This document shows, in pieces, positions 56,197 through 64,000 of a stretch of 64,000 nucleotides of DNA. Each line of letters begins with the position of its first letter. The stretch's first letter is position 1. The stretch covers positions 1 through 64,000 of the forward strand of contig NZ_RWKI01000011.1 of assembly GCF_003984645.1 (NCBI RefSeq), in the 5' to 3' direction. The position numbers were made by a program, and so were the translations under genes. The stretch comes from Variovorax sp. MHTC-1 (GTDB lineage Bacteria; Pseudomonadota; Gammaproteobacteria; Burkholderiales; Burkholderiaceae_C). The notes below the pieces were generated by a model. That model did not search any database and was not told the DNA's origin. It saw only the letters and a program-made list of their open reading frames with translations.

Positions 56197-56661
56197 ATGA
56201 AGAAACGCTTGGCCATGAGCTTGTGCGGCCCGTTTCTGCTCGCCAGCGCCGGCGCCCTGGCCCAGGCGCCGGCCGCGGAGCATGCCGGCATGCTGAAGGC
56301 GGTGCGCGGCAGCGTTCAGCTTCTCGACACCGACGGCACCGCGCGTCCGGCGCACGCCGGCGACGCCATCGCACCGATCGACCGCATCGTGACCGAGGCC
56401 GACTCGGCCGCCAGCCTGGTGCTGCGCGACGGCACGAGGATGGTGGTGGGGCCGTCGTCCCGGCTCGACCTCAAGCAGTTCCACTTCGATCCGGCCACGC
56501 GCGACGGCGGCTTGCTGGTCTCGCTGCTTCGCGGATCGCTGCGCATGGTGACCGGCCTGATCGGCAAGACCCAGCCCGATGCCGTGCGCGTCGAGACGCA
56601 GACCGCCACCATCGGCATCCGCGGCACGGACTTCATCGTGCAGGCGGGCGCGCAGCAGTGA
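56197..56661 (+). CDS. FecR-domain periplasmic protein
   Basis: 154 aa with signal peptide (cleavage near ALAQA, ~23). The rest is a FecR domain: GSVQLLDTDGTARPAHAGD, then VLRDGTRMVVGPSS and ATIGIRGTDFIV. TAGGAG precedes the ATG. FecR domains are protein-binding modules; no anti-sigma segment or transmembrane helix is present. Overlaps the next lipoprotein gene by GTGA. Confidence 0.85.
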   Translation: MKKRLAMSLCGPFLLASAGALAQAPAAEHAGMLKAVRGSVQLLDTDGTARPAHAGDAIAPIDRIVTEADSAASLVLRDGTRMVVGPSSRLDLKQFHFDPATRDGGLLVSLLRGSLRMVTGLIGKTQPDAVRVETQTATIGIRGTDFIVQAGAQQ

Positions 56662-56975
56662 GCACGTCTCGCCTTTTCGCCGGGCTTGTCGTTGCCGTTC
56701 TGTCGGCTGCGCTGCTGGCGGCCTGCGCCGGCACGCCACCCTCGACCTCGTCCACGCGGGTCGTGCTGCTGCCGCAAGCCGACGGCAGCTCTTCGGCCCT
56801 GGTCGTGCGCAGCAACAGCGACGTCGAAGAGACGCTCTCGAAATCCTATCAGCGCGCCACGACCGCCACGCGCGGCGCGCCGGTGGTCGACCAGGCCGAT
56901 CCGGCCAGGGTGCGGGCCGCGCACAAGTTGCTCTTCGAGCTGTTGCCGCCCCCGGACCACACCGCAGTGCGCTGA
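56658..56975 (+). CDS. Small lipoprotein paired with the FecR-domain protein
   Basis: 105 aa from GTG at 56658. Signal peptide and lipobox LLAAC (Cys23), then TGTP-like linker, a VVLLPQADGSSSALVV strand pair and a C-terminal helix region. In related operons a similar N-terminal part is fused to an OmpA-like domain; that domain is missing here. Convergent with tyrS (14 bp). Confidence 0.7.
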   Translation: MSTSRLFAGLVVAVLSAALLAACAGTPPSTSSTRVVLLPQADGSSSALVVRSNSDVEETLSKSYQRATTATRGAPVVDQADPARVRAAHKLLFELLPPPDHTAVR

Positions 56976-56989
56976 AGAGCAGGCCCGGC

Positions 56990-58222
56990 TCAGCTCAAGT
57001 CGACGCGCGCGAACTTGCGCTTGCCGACCTGCACGACATAGCTGCCCGCCGCCAGCTTGAGCCCCTTGTCGCTCACCACGCTCGAATCGACGCGCACGCC
57101 GCCGCCGTCGATGAGCCGGTTGCCCTCCGAGGTCGAGGCCGCCAGCCCTGCCTGCTTGAGCACCTGGGCAATGCCCAGCGGCGCACCCGAGAGCGTTACC
57201 TCGGGAATCTCGTCCGGCACGCCGCCCTTGCTGCGGTTGATGAAGTCCTGCTCGGCCGCCTCCGCCGCGGCGGCACTGTGGAAGCGCGCCGTGATCTCCT
57301 TGGCGAGTGCGACCTTGGCATCCTTCGGATTGCGGCCGCCCTCGACCTCGGCCTTGAGCGCCGCGATCTCGGCCAGCGAGCGAAAGCTCAGCAGCGTGTA
57401 CCAGCGCCACATCAGCGTGTCCGAGATCGACAGCACCTTGGCGAACATGGTGTTGGCGTCCTCGCTGATGCCGATGTAGTTGTTCTTGCTCTTGGACATC
57501 TTCTCGACGCCGTCGAGCCCTTCCAGCAGCGGCATGGTGAGTATGCACTGCGGCTCTTGGCCATACTCTTCCTGGAGATGCCGCCCCATGAGCAAGTTGA
57601 ATTTCTGATCGGTCCCGCCCAGTTCGAGATCGGACTTGAGCGCCACCGAGTCGTAGCCCTGCATCAGCGGGTAGAGGAACTCATGCACCGAGATCGACTG
57701 GCCGGCCTTGAAGCGCTTGTTGAAGTCGTCGCGCTCCATCATCCGCGCCACGGTGTACTTGGCCGCCAGCTGGATCATCCCGCGCGCACCCAGCGGGTCG
57801 CTCCACTCGGAGTTGTAGCGGATCTCGGTCTTCGAGGGGTCCAGCACCAGGCTGGCCTGCCGGTAGTAGGTCTGGGCGTTGGCCTCTATCTGCTCGCGCG
57901 TGAGCGGCGGCCGGGTGCTGTTGCGGCCGGAGGGGTCGCCGATGGTGGTCGTGAAGTCGCCGATCAGGAAGATCACGGTGTGGCCGAGGTCCTGCAGCTG
58001 GCGCATCTTGTTGAGCACCACCGTGTGGCCGATATGGATGTCGGGCGCCGTCGGGTCCAGGCCCAGCTTGATCCGCAACGGCTTGCTGGTCGCCTCGGCG
58101 CGCTGGAGCTTCTTCACCCACTCGTCCTGGGGCAGCAACTCGTCGACCCCACGAAGTGAAATTTCGAGGGCTCGTCCTACACCATCGGAGAGGCTTGCGG
58201 TTGTAACAAAATCGGGATTCAT
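56990..58222 (-). CDS. tyrS: Tyrosyl-tRNA synthetase
   Basis: 410 aa. HIGH signature in [13 protein letters not shown] and KMSKS near the middle; C-terminal S4 RNA-binding domain ([18 protein letters not shown]). The subgroup with longer N-terminal region (TyrRS type 2) is the one expected in beta-proteobacteria. Divergent from the M23 peptidase gene. Confidence 0.96.
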   Translation of the reverse strand: MNPDFVTTASLSDGVGRALEISLRGVDELLPQDEWVKKLQRAEATSKPLRIKLGLDPTAPDIHIGHTVVLNKMRQLQDLGHTVIFLIGDFTTTIGDPSGRNSTRPPLTREQIEANAQTYYRQASLVLDPSKTEIRYNSEWSDPLGARGMIQLAAKYTVARMMERDDFNKRFKAGQSISVHEFLYPLMQGYDSVALKSDLELGGTDQKFNLLMGRHLQEEYGQEPQCILTMPLLEGLDGVEKMSKSKNNYIGISEDANTMFAKVLSISDTLMWRWYTLLSFRSLAEIAALKAEVEGGRNPKDAKVALAKEITARFHSAAAAEAAEQDFINRSKGGVPDEIPEVTLSGAPLGIAQVLKQAGLAASTSEGNRLIDGGGVRVDSSVVSDKGLKLAAGSYVVQVGKRKFARVDLS

Positions 58223-58276
58223 GGCGCTTTTTGGCTGATTTGACTATGGCCGAAGCTATACTCAGCCCGACTTTTC

Positions 58277-58307
58277 AAGCGCCGGATTCTAAGCGGCGCT
58301 TTTTTTC
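58277..58307 (+). terminator. Terminator-like hairpin in the leader of the M23 peptidase gene
   Basis: AAGCGCCG (58277-58284) pairs with CGGCGCTT (58294-58301), loop GATTCTAAG, followed by a T run to 58306. A TATACT (58257-58262) just upstream could be a -10 box. The hairpin lies 73 nt before the TTG start, so it may be an attenuator or end a short leader RNA. Confidence 0.6.
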
Positions 58308-58379
58308 CGCACCGTCCTGCCGCCCGTCCGACACGGCCTTTGCAGCGCGGATTTGCTGACCTGAGCTGGAATTCGAAGT

Positions 58380-59729
58380 TTGATCAACGGCATTCTTGCC
58401 GCCGAGGAGGCGCTTGCTTCCCGCGTGGCCCATACATTCCGGACGTACCCGAAGCAGATCACGGCGGCCATCGCCGCGCTGCTGCTGTCCGCCGGCGGCG
58501 GCGCCTTCGCCGTCGCCTCGCTCGGCCCCGATGCGTCCGAGTTGCCGGTCAAGCAGGTGTTCGAAGCCGTCACCCCGCGCTCCTTCGCCGACCAGGTGGA
58601 AGCGCTCGATACCCACGGTTTCACGCTGTTCCGCACCGAAATCACCCGCTCCAGCGACACGGCCGAAGCGCTGCTGCGCAGACTGGGCATCGACGACGCC
58701 GCAGCAGCCGCCTTCGTGCGCGGCAATGCCGAGGCCCGCTCCGCCCTGTTCAACCGCGTCGGCCGCACCGTGACCGCCGAGGCCACGCAAGAAAACACCC
58801 TGCAAAAACTCAGCGCCCGCTGGATTCCCGACGGCGACGGCGGCTTCAAGCGCCTGGTGGTCGAAAAGATCGGCACCGGCTACCGCGTGCGCACCGAAAC
58901 CGACGCCCTGACCCCGGGCAGCCGGCTGGCCAGCGGCATCGTTCGCAGTTCGCTCTTCGCGGCCACCGACGACGCACGCATCCCCGATTCCGTGGCGAGC
59001 CAGTTGGCCGACATCTTCTCGGGCGACGTCGATTTCCGCTCGCTGCGCAAGGGCGACCGCTTCGCCGTCGTCTACGAAACCTTCGATGCCGACGGGCAGA
59101 CCCTGCGCAGCGGCCGCGTGCTGTCGGCCGAGTTCGAGAACAACGGCAAGCTGCACCAGGCCCTGTGGTTCCAGGAGCCCGGGCAAAAGGGCGGCTACTA
59201 CCGTCCCAACGGCGACAGCCTGCGTCGTGCCTACCTGAGCTCGCCGGTCGAGTTCTCGCGCGTATCGAGCGGCTTCGCGATGCGCATGCACCCCATCCTC
59301 AACAGCTGGCGCCAGCACAACGGCATCGACTATGCCGCGCCTACCGGCACGACCGTGCGCAGCGTGGGCGATGGCACCGTGGAATTCGCAGGCACGCAGA
59401 GCGGCTACGGCAACATCGTGATCGTGAATCACCGCAACAACCAGCAGACGGCCTACGCGCACCTGAGCCGCGTCGACGTCAAGGTCGGGCAAAGCGTGAG
59501 CCAGGGCCAGACCGTGGGCGCGGTCGGCTCCACCGGCTGGGCCACCGGACCGCACCTGCACTTCGAGTTCCGGGTGAACGGCGAATACCAGGACCCGGCC
59601 ACCATCGCGCAGCAGGACGGCGGCGTGCCGATCAGCGCGGCGGCGCGGCCGGCCTTCGAGCGCCTGGCCCTTGCCACGCGCACCGAGCTGGCAGCGGCTT
59701 TCTCGGTCGTCCAGGCCAGCGCAGACTGA
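58380..59729 (+). CDS. M23 family LytM-type peptidoglycan endopeptidase
   Basis: 449 aa starting at TTG (58380); no ATG is available before the domain core, and a GTG start further in would cut the anchor. N-terminal transmembrane helix (~26-47), a beta-rich inhibitory region, then the LytM domain with HNGID (~314-318) and HLHFEF (~395) zinc ligands. It cleaves peptide crosslinks in the murein, in line with its neighbour anmK, which recycles anhydro-MurNAc. Between tyrS and anmK, as often in Burkholderiales. Confidence 0.88.
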   Translation: MINGILAAEEALASRVAHTFRTYPKQITAAIAALLLSAGGGAFAVASLGPDASELPVKQVFEAVTPRSFADQVEALDTHGFTLFRTEITRSSDTAEALLRRLGIDDAAAAAFVRGNAEARSALFNRVGRTVTAEATQENTLQKLSARWIPDGDGGFKRLVVEKIGTGYRVRTETDALTPGSRLASGIVRSSLFAATDDARIPDSVASQLADIFSGDVDFRSLRKGDRFAVVYETFDADGQTLRSGRVLSAEFENNGKLHQALWFQEPGQKGGYYRPNGDSLRRAYLSSPVEFSRVSSGFAMRMHPILNSWRQHNGIDYAAPTGTTVRSVGDGTVEFAGTQSGYGNIVIVNHRNNQQTAYAHLSRVDVKVGQSVSQGQTVGAVGSTGWATGPHLHFEFRVNGEYQDPATIAQQDGGVPISAAARPAFERLALATRTELAAAFSVVQASAD

Positions 59730-59740
59730 ATGCCAGCCCC

Positions 59741-59812
59741 CCGGCTTGCCACTTCGTGCGCTTCGCCAGCCCCCGAGGCGGAAGCTTTGTGGCCTTGGGG
59801 CGGTCCGGCGTC
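59741..59812 (+). repeat. Dispersed intergenic repeat, copy H
   Basis: GGCTTGCCACTTCGTGCGC, TTCGCCAGCCCCCGAGGC, then GGCCTTGGGGCGGTCCGGCG. It belongs to the same short subtype as copy F and fills the space between the M23 peptidase and anmK genes. Confidence 0.7.
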
Positions 59813-59834
59813 GGCCTAGTTTTCGCTGCCGGCG

Positions 59835-60950
59835 ATGGCTGAAGAACTCTTCATCGGCCTGATGTCCGGCACTTCGCTCGACGGCGTCGACGGCGTCCTG
59901 GCCGACTTTTCGGACGGACGCATCGCGGTGCGGGCCCACGCCTCGGCCAGCTTTCCGGTTTCCTTGCGCGCCGAGCTGATGGCGCTCAATGCGCTGGGCG
60001 GCGACAACGAATTGCATCGAGCCGCACTGGCCGGCAATGGGCTCGCAAGAATCTACGCGAGCGTGGTGCAGCAGTTGCTGGCCGACACCGGCACCGCCCC
60101 CGAGGCCGTGACGGCCATCGGAGCGCACGGCCAGACGGTGCGCCACCGGCCGGGCGAGTTCGACGAGGTCGGCTACACGCTGCAGATCAACAATCCCTCG
60201 CTGATCGCGGAACTCACGGGCATCCGGGTGGTGGCCGATTTCCGCAGCCGCGATCTCGCAGCCGGTGGCCAGGGCGCGCCGCTGGTGCCCGCTTTTCATC
60301 GGGCGCTGTTCGCGCGCGACGACCAGGTCGTCGCGGTGCTGAACATCGGCGGCATCTCCAATCTGAGCCTGCTGCCGGCCGGCAGCGGCACGGTGCTCGG
60401 CTTCGATTGCGGGCCGGGCAACGCGCTGCTCGACCACTGGTGCCAGAGCCACATCGGCCAGCCCTTCGACCATGCCGGCCAGTGGGCCGCCAGCGGCCGG
60501 GTGCTGCCCGACCTGCTCTCGCGCCTTCGGGCCGACGCCTACTTCGCCAAGGCACCGCCCAAGAGCACCGGGCGGGATCTGTTCAATCCGACCTGGCTGG
60601 CCGCGCATCTGGGCACCTCGGCGGCCGCACCGGCCGACGTGCAAGCGACCCTGGCCGAGCTGACCGCGACGGTCTGCGCGGCGGATCTGCAGCGCCATGG
60701 CGCCGGCAGCCAGTTGCTGATCGTCTGCGGCGGCGGCGCGCTCAATCACCACCTGCTGGCCCGCCTGCAGGCGCTGCTGCCTGCCGTGAAGGTGGTTTCG
60801 TCCGCCGACCGCGGCCTGCCGCCGCAGCAGGTCGAGGCGGCAGCCTTCGCCTGGCTGGCGCGCAGCACGATGCGCGGCGAATCCGGCAACCTCGCCAGCG
60901 TGACCGGCGCCCGCGGCGCGCGCGTGCTCGGCGCCATCTATCCGGCCTAA
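59835..60950 (+). CDS. anmK: Anhydro-N-acetylmuramic acid kinase
   Basis: 371 aa, usual length. GLMSGTSLDGVDG (ATP-binding loop), HGQTVRH and GFDCGPGNALLD motifs. Opens the 1,6-anhydro ring and phosphorylates MurNAc for recycling of cell-wall fragments. Downstream of the M23 endopeptidase; its 3' end faces erpA across a bidirectional hairpin. Confidence 0.95.
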   Translation: MAEELFIGLMSGTSLDGVDGVLADFSDGRIAVRAHASASFPVSLRAELMALNALGGDNELHRAALAGNGLARIYASVVQQLLADTGTAPEAVTAIGAHGQTVRHRPGEFDEVGYTLQINNPSLIAELTGIRVVADFRSRDLAAGGQGAPLVPAFHRALFARDDQVVAVLNIGGISNLSLLPAGSGTVLGFDCGPGNALLDHWCQSHIGQPFDHAGQWAASGRVLPDLLSRLRADAYFAKAPPKSTGRDLFNPTWLAAHLGTSAAAPADVQATLAELTATVCAADLQRHGAGSQLLIVCGGGALNHHLLARLQALLPAVKVVSSADRGLPPQQVEAAAFAWLARSTMRGESGNLASVTGARGARVLGAIYPA

Positions 60951-60972
60951 AAGGCTGAAAACGGCAGGCAGC

Positions 60973-60994
60973 AAAAAGCCGCCCGAAGGCGGCT
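60973..60994 (-). terminator. Terminator between anmK and erpA
   Basis: Stem AGCCGCC (60977-60983) / GGCGGCT (60988-60994); read on the minus strand the loop is TTCG and a run of five T follows, so it ends erpA. On the plus strand it gives CTTT, a weaker tail for anmK. Confidence 0.85.
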
Positions 60995-61015
60995 CTTTGG
61001 CACGGTGCGGCGGTA

Positions 61016-61381
61016 TCAGGCCGAGAAGCTCGATCCGCAGCCGCAGGTGCTGGTGGCGTTCGGGTTCTTGATCACGAACTGGGCGCCCTGCAGATCTTCC
61101 TTGTAGTCGATCTCGGCGCCGACCAGGTACTGGTAGCTCATGGCATCGATCAGGAGCGACACACCGTTCTTGGTCATGGTCGTGTCGTCCTCGTTGGTGA
61201 TTTCATCGAAGGTGAAACCGTACTGGAAGCCGGAGCAGCCGCCGCCCTGCACGAACACGCGCAGCTTGAGGTCGGGGTTGCCCTCTTCGGCGATCAGGTC
61301 GGCCACCTTGGCGGCCGCACTGTCGGTGAAGACGATCGGCTCGGGCATTTGGGGCTGGATGTTTTCGGCAACGGCACTCAT
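61016..61381 (-). CDS. erpA: Iron-sulfur cluster insertion protein ErpA
   Basis: 121 aa A-type carrier. The three cluster Cys are in [10 protein letters not shown] and the C-terminal TCGCGSSF. Delivers Fe-S clusters to apo-enzymes such as IspG and IspH. Flanked on both sides by nearly identical TTCG hairpins (60973-60994 and 61444-61469). Confidence 0.96.
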   Translation of the reverse strand: MSAVAENIQPQMPEPIVFTDSAAAKVADLIAEEGNPDLKLRVFVQGGGCSGFQYGFTFDEITNEDDTTMTKNGVSLLIDAMSYQYLVGAEIDYKEDLQGAQFVIKNPNATSTCGCGSSFSA

Positions 61382-61443
61382 GTGGGAGAACTCCTGTGTG
61401 GGCCGAACGAGCGGCCAATGAAGGTGATGCTACTTCAATCAGC

Positions 61444-61469
61444 AAAAAGCCGCCCGAAGGCGGCTTTTT
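61444..61469 (-). terminator. Bidirectional terminator after rpsI
   Basis: Perfect 11-bp stem AAAAAGCCGCC / GGCGGCTTTTT with loop CGAA (61455-61458). As TTCG on the minus strand it ends the rplM-rpsI transcript; the same stem also serves the plus strand. Confidence 0.92.
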
Positions 61470-61499
61470 GACAGTGCGAGCGATAGGCCCAAAGGGCGA

Positions 61500-61892
61500 T
61501 CAGCGCTTCGAGAACTGCTTGCGGCGGCGTGCGGAATGCAGACCGACCTTCTTGCGCTCGACCTCGCGCGCATCGCGCGTCACGAAACCGGCCTGGCTCA
61601 ACACCGGCTTGAGCGTCGCGTCGTAGTCGATCAGCGCGCGGGTGATGCCGTGGCGCGTCGCGCCGGCCTGGCCCGATTCGCCGCCGCCCGCCACGTTGAC
61701 CATGATGTCGAAGGTTTCGACGTTGTTGGTCAAGAAGAGCGGTTGCTTGGCGATCATGATCGAGGTTTCGCGGCCAAAGAAATCCTGGATGTCCTTGCCG
61801 TTGACCGTGATCTTGCCGGTGCCTTTTTTCAGAAACACGCGGGCGACGCTCGATTTGCGACGGCCGGTGCCATTGTTCCATTCACCAATCAT
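61500..61892 (-). CDS. rpsI: 30S ribosomal protein S9
   Basis: 130 aa from ATG at 61892, with AAGGAG upstream; an upstream TTG two codons earlier is not needed. S9 family features: [13 protein letters not shown] near the N-terminus, [15 protein letters not shown] and the basic C-terminus RRRKQFSKR that reaches the P site. In an operon with rplM. Confidence 0.98.
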   Translation of the reverse strand: MIGEWNNGTGRRKSSVARVFLKKGTGKITVNGKDIQDFFGRETSIMIAKQPLFLTNNVETFDIMVNVAGGGESGQAGATRHGITRALIDYDATLKPVLSQAGFVTRDAREVERKKVGLHSARRRKQFSKR

Positions 61893-61904
61893 TCTCAAGG
61901 CTCC

Positions 61905-62336
61905 TTACAGTTCCAGCACTTTGGGCTGTTGGGCGGTATGCGGGTGCTCTGCGCCGCCGTACACCTTGAGTTTCTTGATCATCGCGTAGCCGAGCGGGCC
62001 CTTGGGCAGCATGCCCTTGACGGCCTTTTCCAGGGCGCGGCCCGGATGCTTGGCTTGCATGTCGCGGAAATTGGTGGCCGTGATGCCGCCCGGATAACCC
62101 GAGTGACGGTAGTACACCTTGTCAAGCGGCTTGGCGCCGGTGACGCGCAGCTGGGCTGCGTTGATGATGACGATGAAGTCACCGGTATCGACGTGAGGCG
62201 TGTAAATGGCCTTGTGTTTGCCGCGCAAACGGAGAGCAACTTCGCTGGCTACTCGTCCGAGGACCTTGTCGGTCGCGTCAATCACAAACCACTCGTGCGT
62301 CACGTCAGCGGGCTTGGCGCTGAACGTTTTGGTCAT
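61905..62336 (-). CDS. rplM: 50S ribosomal protein L13
   Basis: 143 aa. [25 protein letters not shown] and [16 protein letters not shown] are L13 hallmarks. First gene of the rplM-rpsI operon, 12 bp before rpsI. L13 is an early assembly protein of the large subunit, and in E. coli it controls its own operon through the leader. Confidence 0.98.
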   Translation of the reverse strand: MTKTFSAKPADVTHEWFVIDATDKVLGRVASEVALRLRGKHKAIYTPHVDTGDFIVIINAAQLRVTGAKPLDKVYYRHSGYPGGITATNFRDMQAKHPGRALEKAVKGMLPKGPLGYAMIKKLKVYGGAEHPHTAQQPKVLEL

Positions 62337-62460
62337 GAGTTTTCCGGCAAAGGAAGGTTTGGCGGGCCCTTTTCCACGGTCGGCGTTCCTCTGGCGGGAA
62401 TCTCTTAGGTGGGGGTTTGGAGCTTCGCCGCGGGGCCACTAAAGCGCTGCGAAGCCGAAG

Positions 62461-62466
62461 ATTATA
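62461..62466 (-). promoter_or_regulatory. -10 element of the rplM-rpsI promoter
   Basis: A perfect TATAAT on the minus strand, about 125 nt before the rplM start, leaving a GC-rich leader (62337-62455). No good -35 was seen. The leader is long enough for autoregulation, but no specific fold was worked out. Confidence 0.6.
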
Positions 62467-62490
62467 GCCCGAAGTTGGCCGAGGCGTGAC

Positions 62491-63966
62491 TCAGCGCCAC
62501 ACGCGCACCAGTTCGAGGCTCTCTCGATAGGTGTTGCCGACACCACGCCGGTACTCCGCATCGAACTTGACGACACGCCCCAAGTCCGTGGAATAGAGCA
62601 CGTTCGCCCGGAACCGCGAAGGAAGCGGCTGCGTCGCTCCGGCCTGCGCGTACATCCAACCGGTGTAGAGGATCTGGCGCGCGCCCGTGTCCACGCCATC
62701 GACCTGCACGGTCTCGCTGCCCATGACGGTTGCATCGAGTTGATATCGGATTTTTTCGGCTCCGATTCCCATATAGTCGACACGCCAGCTCGCGCCATCT
62801 TGCAGATCGACGCGTGCCCAGCCGCCGGGCGGCGATGCCGCGTCGAAGACGCCGCCGACCGGGGAACTGACGGAGACAACCTGGCCGTCGAACTTTTCGA
62901 TGCGCGACCCTTGGTTGAAATAGATGTTCTCACCATCCACACGATCAACCCGATAGAAAACCGGCGCGCGTGCGTTCGTGAGCTGATCGACCAGCACGTA
63001 CTCGAGTGAATCCCCGCGTCGGAGCACCTTGTTCTGGACCAAAGCCGAAGAAGATGCGGCCGCTCGCTGCACCGACGGCACGACAGCCGTGGACGAGGGA
63101 GTCGCCCCAGATGGCGAAGCAACGGACAGCTGGCCGAGGACGCCGGCGGCTGGCAGTGGATCTGCGGCAAGTGCCGTCGCCTCGACGCTGCCGCCCCGCC
63201 CACCGAGATCAGCAATGAATCTCGTTGCAATCCAAGCCTGGTACTTCGCGAGCTGTTCAATCGACTTGCGGCCTTGGGCTTCGAACTGCTCGACAGAACC
63301 GAATTCGAGCAGGGGTCCCTCATTCACCATCTGCAAGGGCGGGCCGGCGGCATTGACCGGCGCAGCCGCCCACGCCTTCGAGTAGATCGTCCTGCGGGCA
63401 GGAATCTCGACCAGTTCCGCGCGCAGTTGGAGCACCGGATGCCACGAAGACTTGAACGCGGGCGAGATATAGCCCACGCTAAGGTACTCGATTGCCAGAA
63501 CAGCATCGGCCTGAATGTCCAGCCCGGCTAGGTCCAGTTGACCATCAGCGCGGCGCTTGGCCGCCTTCTCGAGCCTGATGACTTCATAGCCACGTCTACG
63601 TAATTGCTCGGCCAGCGAGGCGACAAGCACGTCCTGCAGCTGGATGCCGGACGAAGCGTAGCGACTCTGAAGCGATTCCCCCGTCCGGCCCTTGATCGCA
63701 CCCTCGATACCGCCAGCAACGCCGCCAACGATCGCTGCCCCAAGAACCCCGAGCCCGGGTATCGCCGCTGCGACGGCCGGGGCACCACTTTGACTAATCG
63801 CTATCAACTTGGGCGGCGCGACATCGAGAACGGCCAAGCGCTTGATCCCGCCCAAAGCTTCTTCGTTCTTGACCACCGCCAGTCGAGAGGCGCAGCCCGA
63901 CAGCCCCAACGACAATGCAATCATCCAAGCCGACAGGCCCCAGAATCGCCAGCTGACTCCTCGCAT
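62491..63966 (-). CDS. Large lipoprotein with glycine-zipper segment
   Basis: 491 aa from ATG at 63966 (MRGVSWRFWG), preceded by AGAGGG; an upstream TTG is less likely. Signal peptide with lipobox LGLSGC. N-terminal half has KRLAVLDVAPPK, a Gly/Ala zipper (AAIVGGVAGGIEGAIKG) and an alpha/beta region, then a Ser/Ala-rich linker, and a C-terminal half rich in beta strands (VFYRVDRVDGENIYFNQG, RYQLDATVMGSETV). No family recognised. Less GC-rich than its neighbours. Lies upstream of the rplM promoter on the same strand. Confidence 0.75.
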   Translation of the reverse strand: MRGVSWRFWGLSAWMIALSLGLSGCASRLAVVKNEEALGGIKRLAVLDVAPPKLIAISQSGAPAVAAAIPGLGVLGAAIVGGVAGGIEGAIKGRTGESLQSRYASSGIQLQDVLVASLAEQLRRRGYEVIRLEKAAKRRADGQLDLAGLDIQADAVLAIEYLSVGYISPAFKSSWHPVLQLRAELVEIPARRTIYSKAWAAAPVNAAGPPLQMVNEGPLLEFGSVEQFEAQGRKSIEQLAKYQAWIATRFIADLGGRGGSVEATALAADPLPAAGVLGQLSVASPSGATPSSTAVVPSVQRAAASSSALVQNKVLRRGDSLEYVLVDQLTNARAPVFYRVDRVDGENIYFNQGSRIEKFDGQVVSVSSPVGGVFDAASPPGGWARVDLQDGASWRVDYMGIGAEKIRYQLDATVMGSETVQVDGVDTGARQILYTGWMYAQAGATQPLPSRFRANVLYSTDLGRVVKFDAEYRRGVGNTYRESLELVRVWR

Positions 63967-64000
63967 CCTCGACCCTCTGTAATTCAATGTTACGGCGCGT

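Overview
The window is a stretch of bacterial chromosome of about 67% GC. Genes are tightly packed and many overlap by 4 bp (ATGA or GTGA). Gene content and order point to a beta-proteobacterium of the Comamonadaceae (Burkholderiales), with Variovorax or a close relative the best guess. The markers are the tamAB pair, rubA next to the pilGHIJ-chpA chemosensory operon, dusB-fis-purH, tyrS/M23 peptidase/anmK/erpA next to rplM-rpsI, and small GC-rich intergenic repeats of a kind found in that family. No rRNA operon, prophage, transposase, integrase or CRISPR array was seen, and no gene-free stretch exceeds 300 bp.

Layout. 59-5996: tamA-tamB, outer-membrane protein and lipid export. 6021-6392: tRNA-Arg(CCT) and a small orphan membrane protein. 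6575-8561: NadM-type NMN adenylyltransferase/Nudix enzyme and a PlsC-type acyltransferase. 8581-12659 (minus): algH-ruvX-pyrR-pyrB-pyrC', a pyrimidine operon whose dihydroorotase homologue has lost metal-binding histidines. 12658-14169: photolyase. 14188-24052 (minus): rubredoxin, then the type IV pilus Chp system pilG-pilH-pilI-pilJ-chpA. 24162-26874: thiD-like kinase, hemL and a secreted barrel-like protein. 27024-29923 (minus): dusB-fis-purH. 30092-38102: YqaA-type membrane protein, GST, ychF, MOSC protein, UbiH-type monooxygenase, dsbC, M61 peptidase, enoyl-CoA hydratase. 38110-41586: an ECF sigma factor with a putative membrane anti-sigma partner, divergent from a von Willebrand-type lipoprotein. 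41618-41694: tRNA-Met(CAT). 41812-42556: three small proteins. 42550-44636 (minus): a PlcP/LpxH-family phosphoesterase and an MGDG-synthase-like glycosyltransferase. 44725-46748 (minus): dmeF cation exporter and ruvB. 46864-52692 (plus): a six-gene lipid operon resembling E. coli ynbABCD. 52695-53267: ruvA. 53302-54703: phoH-ybeY. 54707-56103 (minus): a FieF-like exporter and dtd. 56197-56975: FecR-domain protein and lipoprotein. 56990-61381: tyrS, M23 peptidase, anmK, erpA. 61500-62336: rplM-rpsI. 62491-63966: a large lipoprotein.

Most of this is core housekeeping. The part that looks least described is 42.5-52.7 kb. It holds two lipid-active gene sets. One (phosphoesterase plus glycosyltransferase) resembles the PlcP/glycosyltransferase lipid-remodelling pairs of other proteobacteria. 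The other (CDP-alcohol transferase, hydrolase-methyltransferase fusion, PAP2-dual-specificity-phosphatase fusion, small membrane protein, acyltransferase, CDP-diglyceride synthase) looks like a self-contained pathway for a non-standard phospholipid and lies between ruvA and ruvB. Other notable items are a dispersed intergenic repeat with eight copies, a 123-bp palindrome between pyrB and pyrC', an apparent terminator in the leader of the M23 peptidase gene, and the sigma/anti-sigma/VWA locus.

All calls come from reading the sequence and from memory of protein families; no database search was possible.
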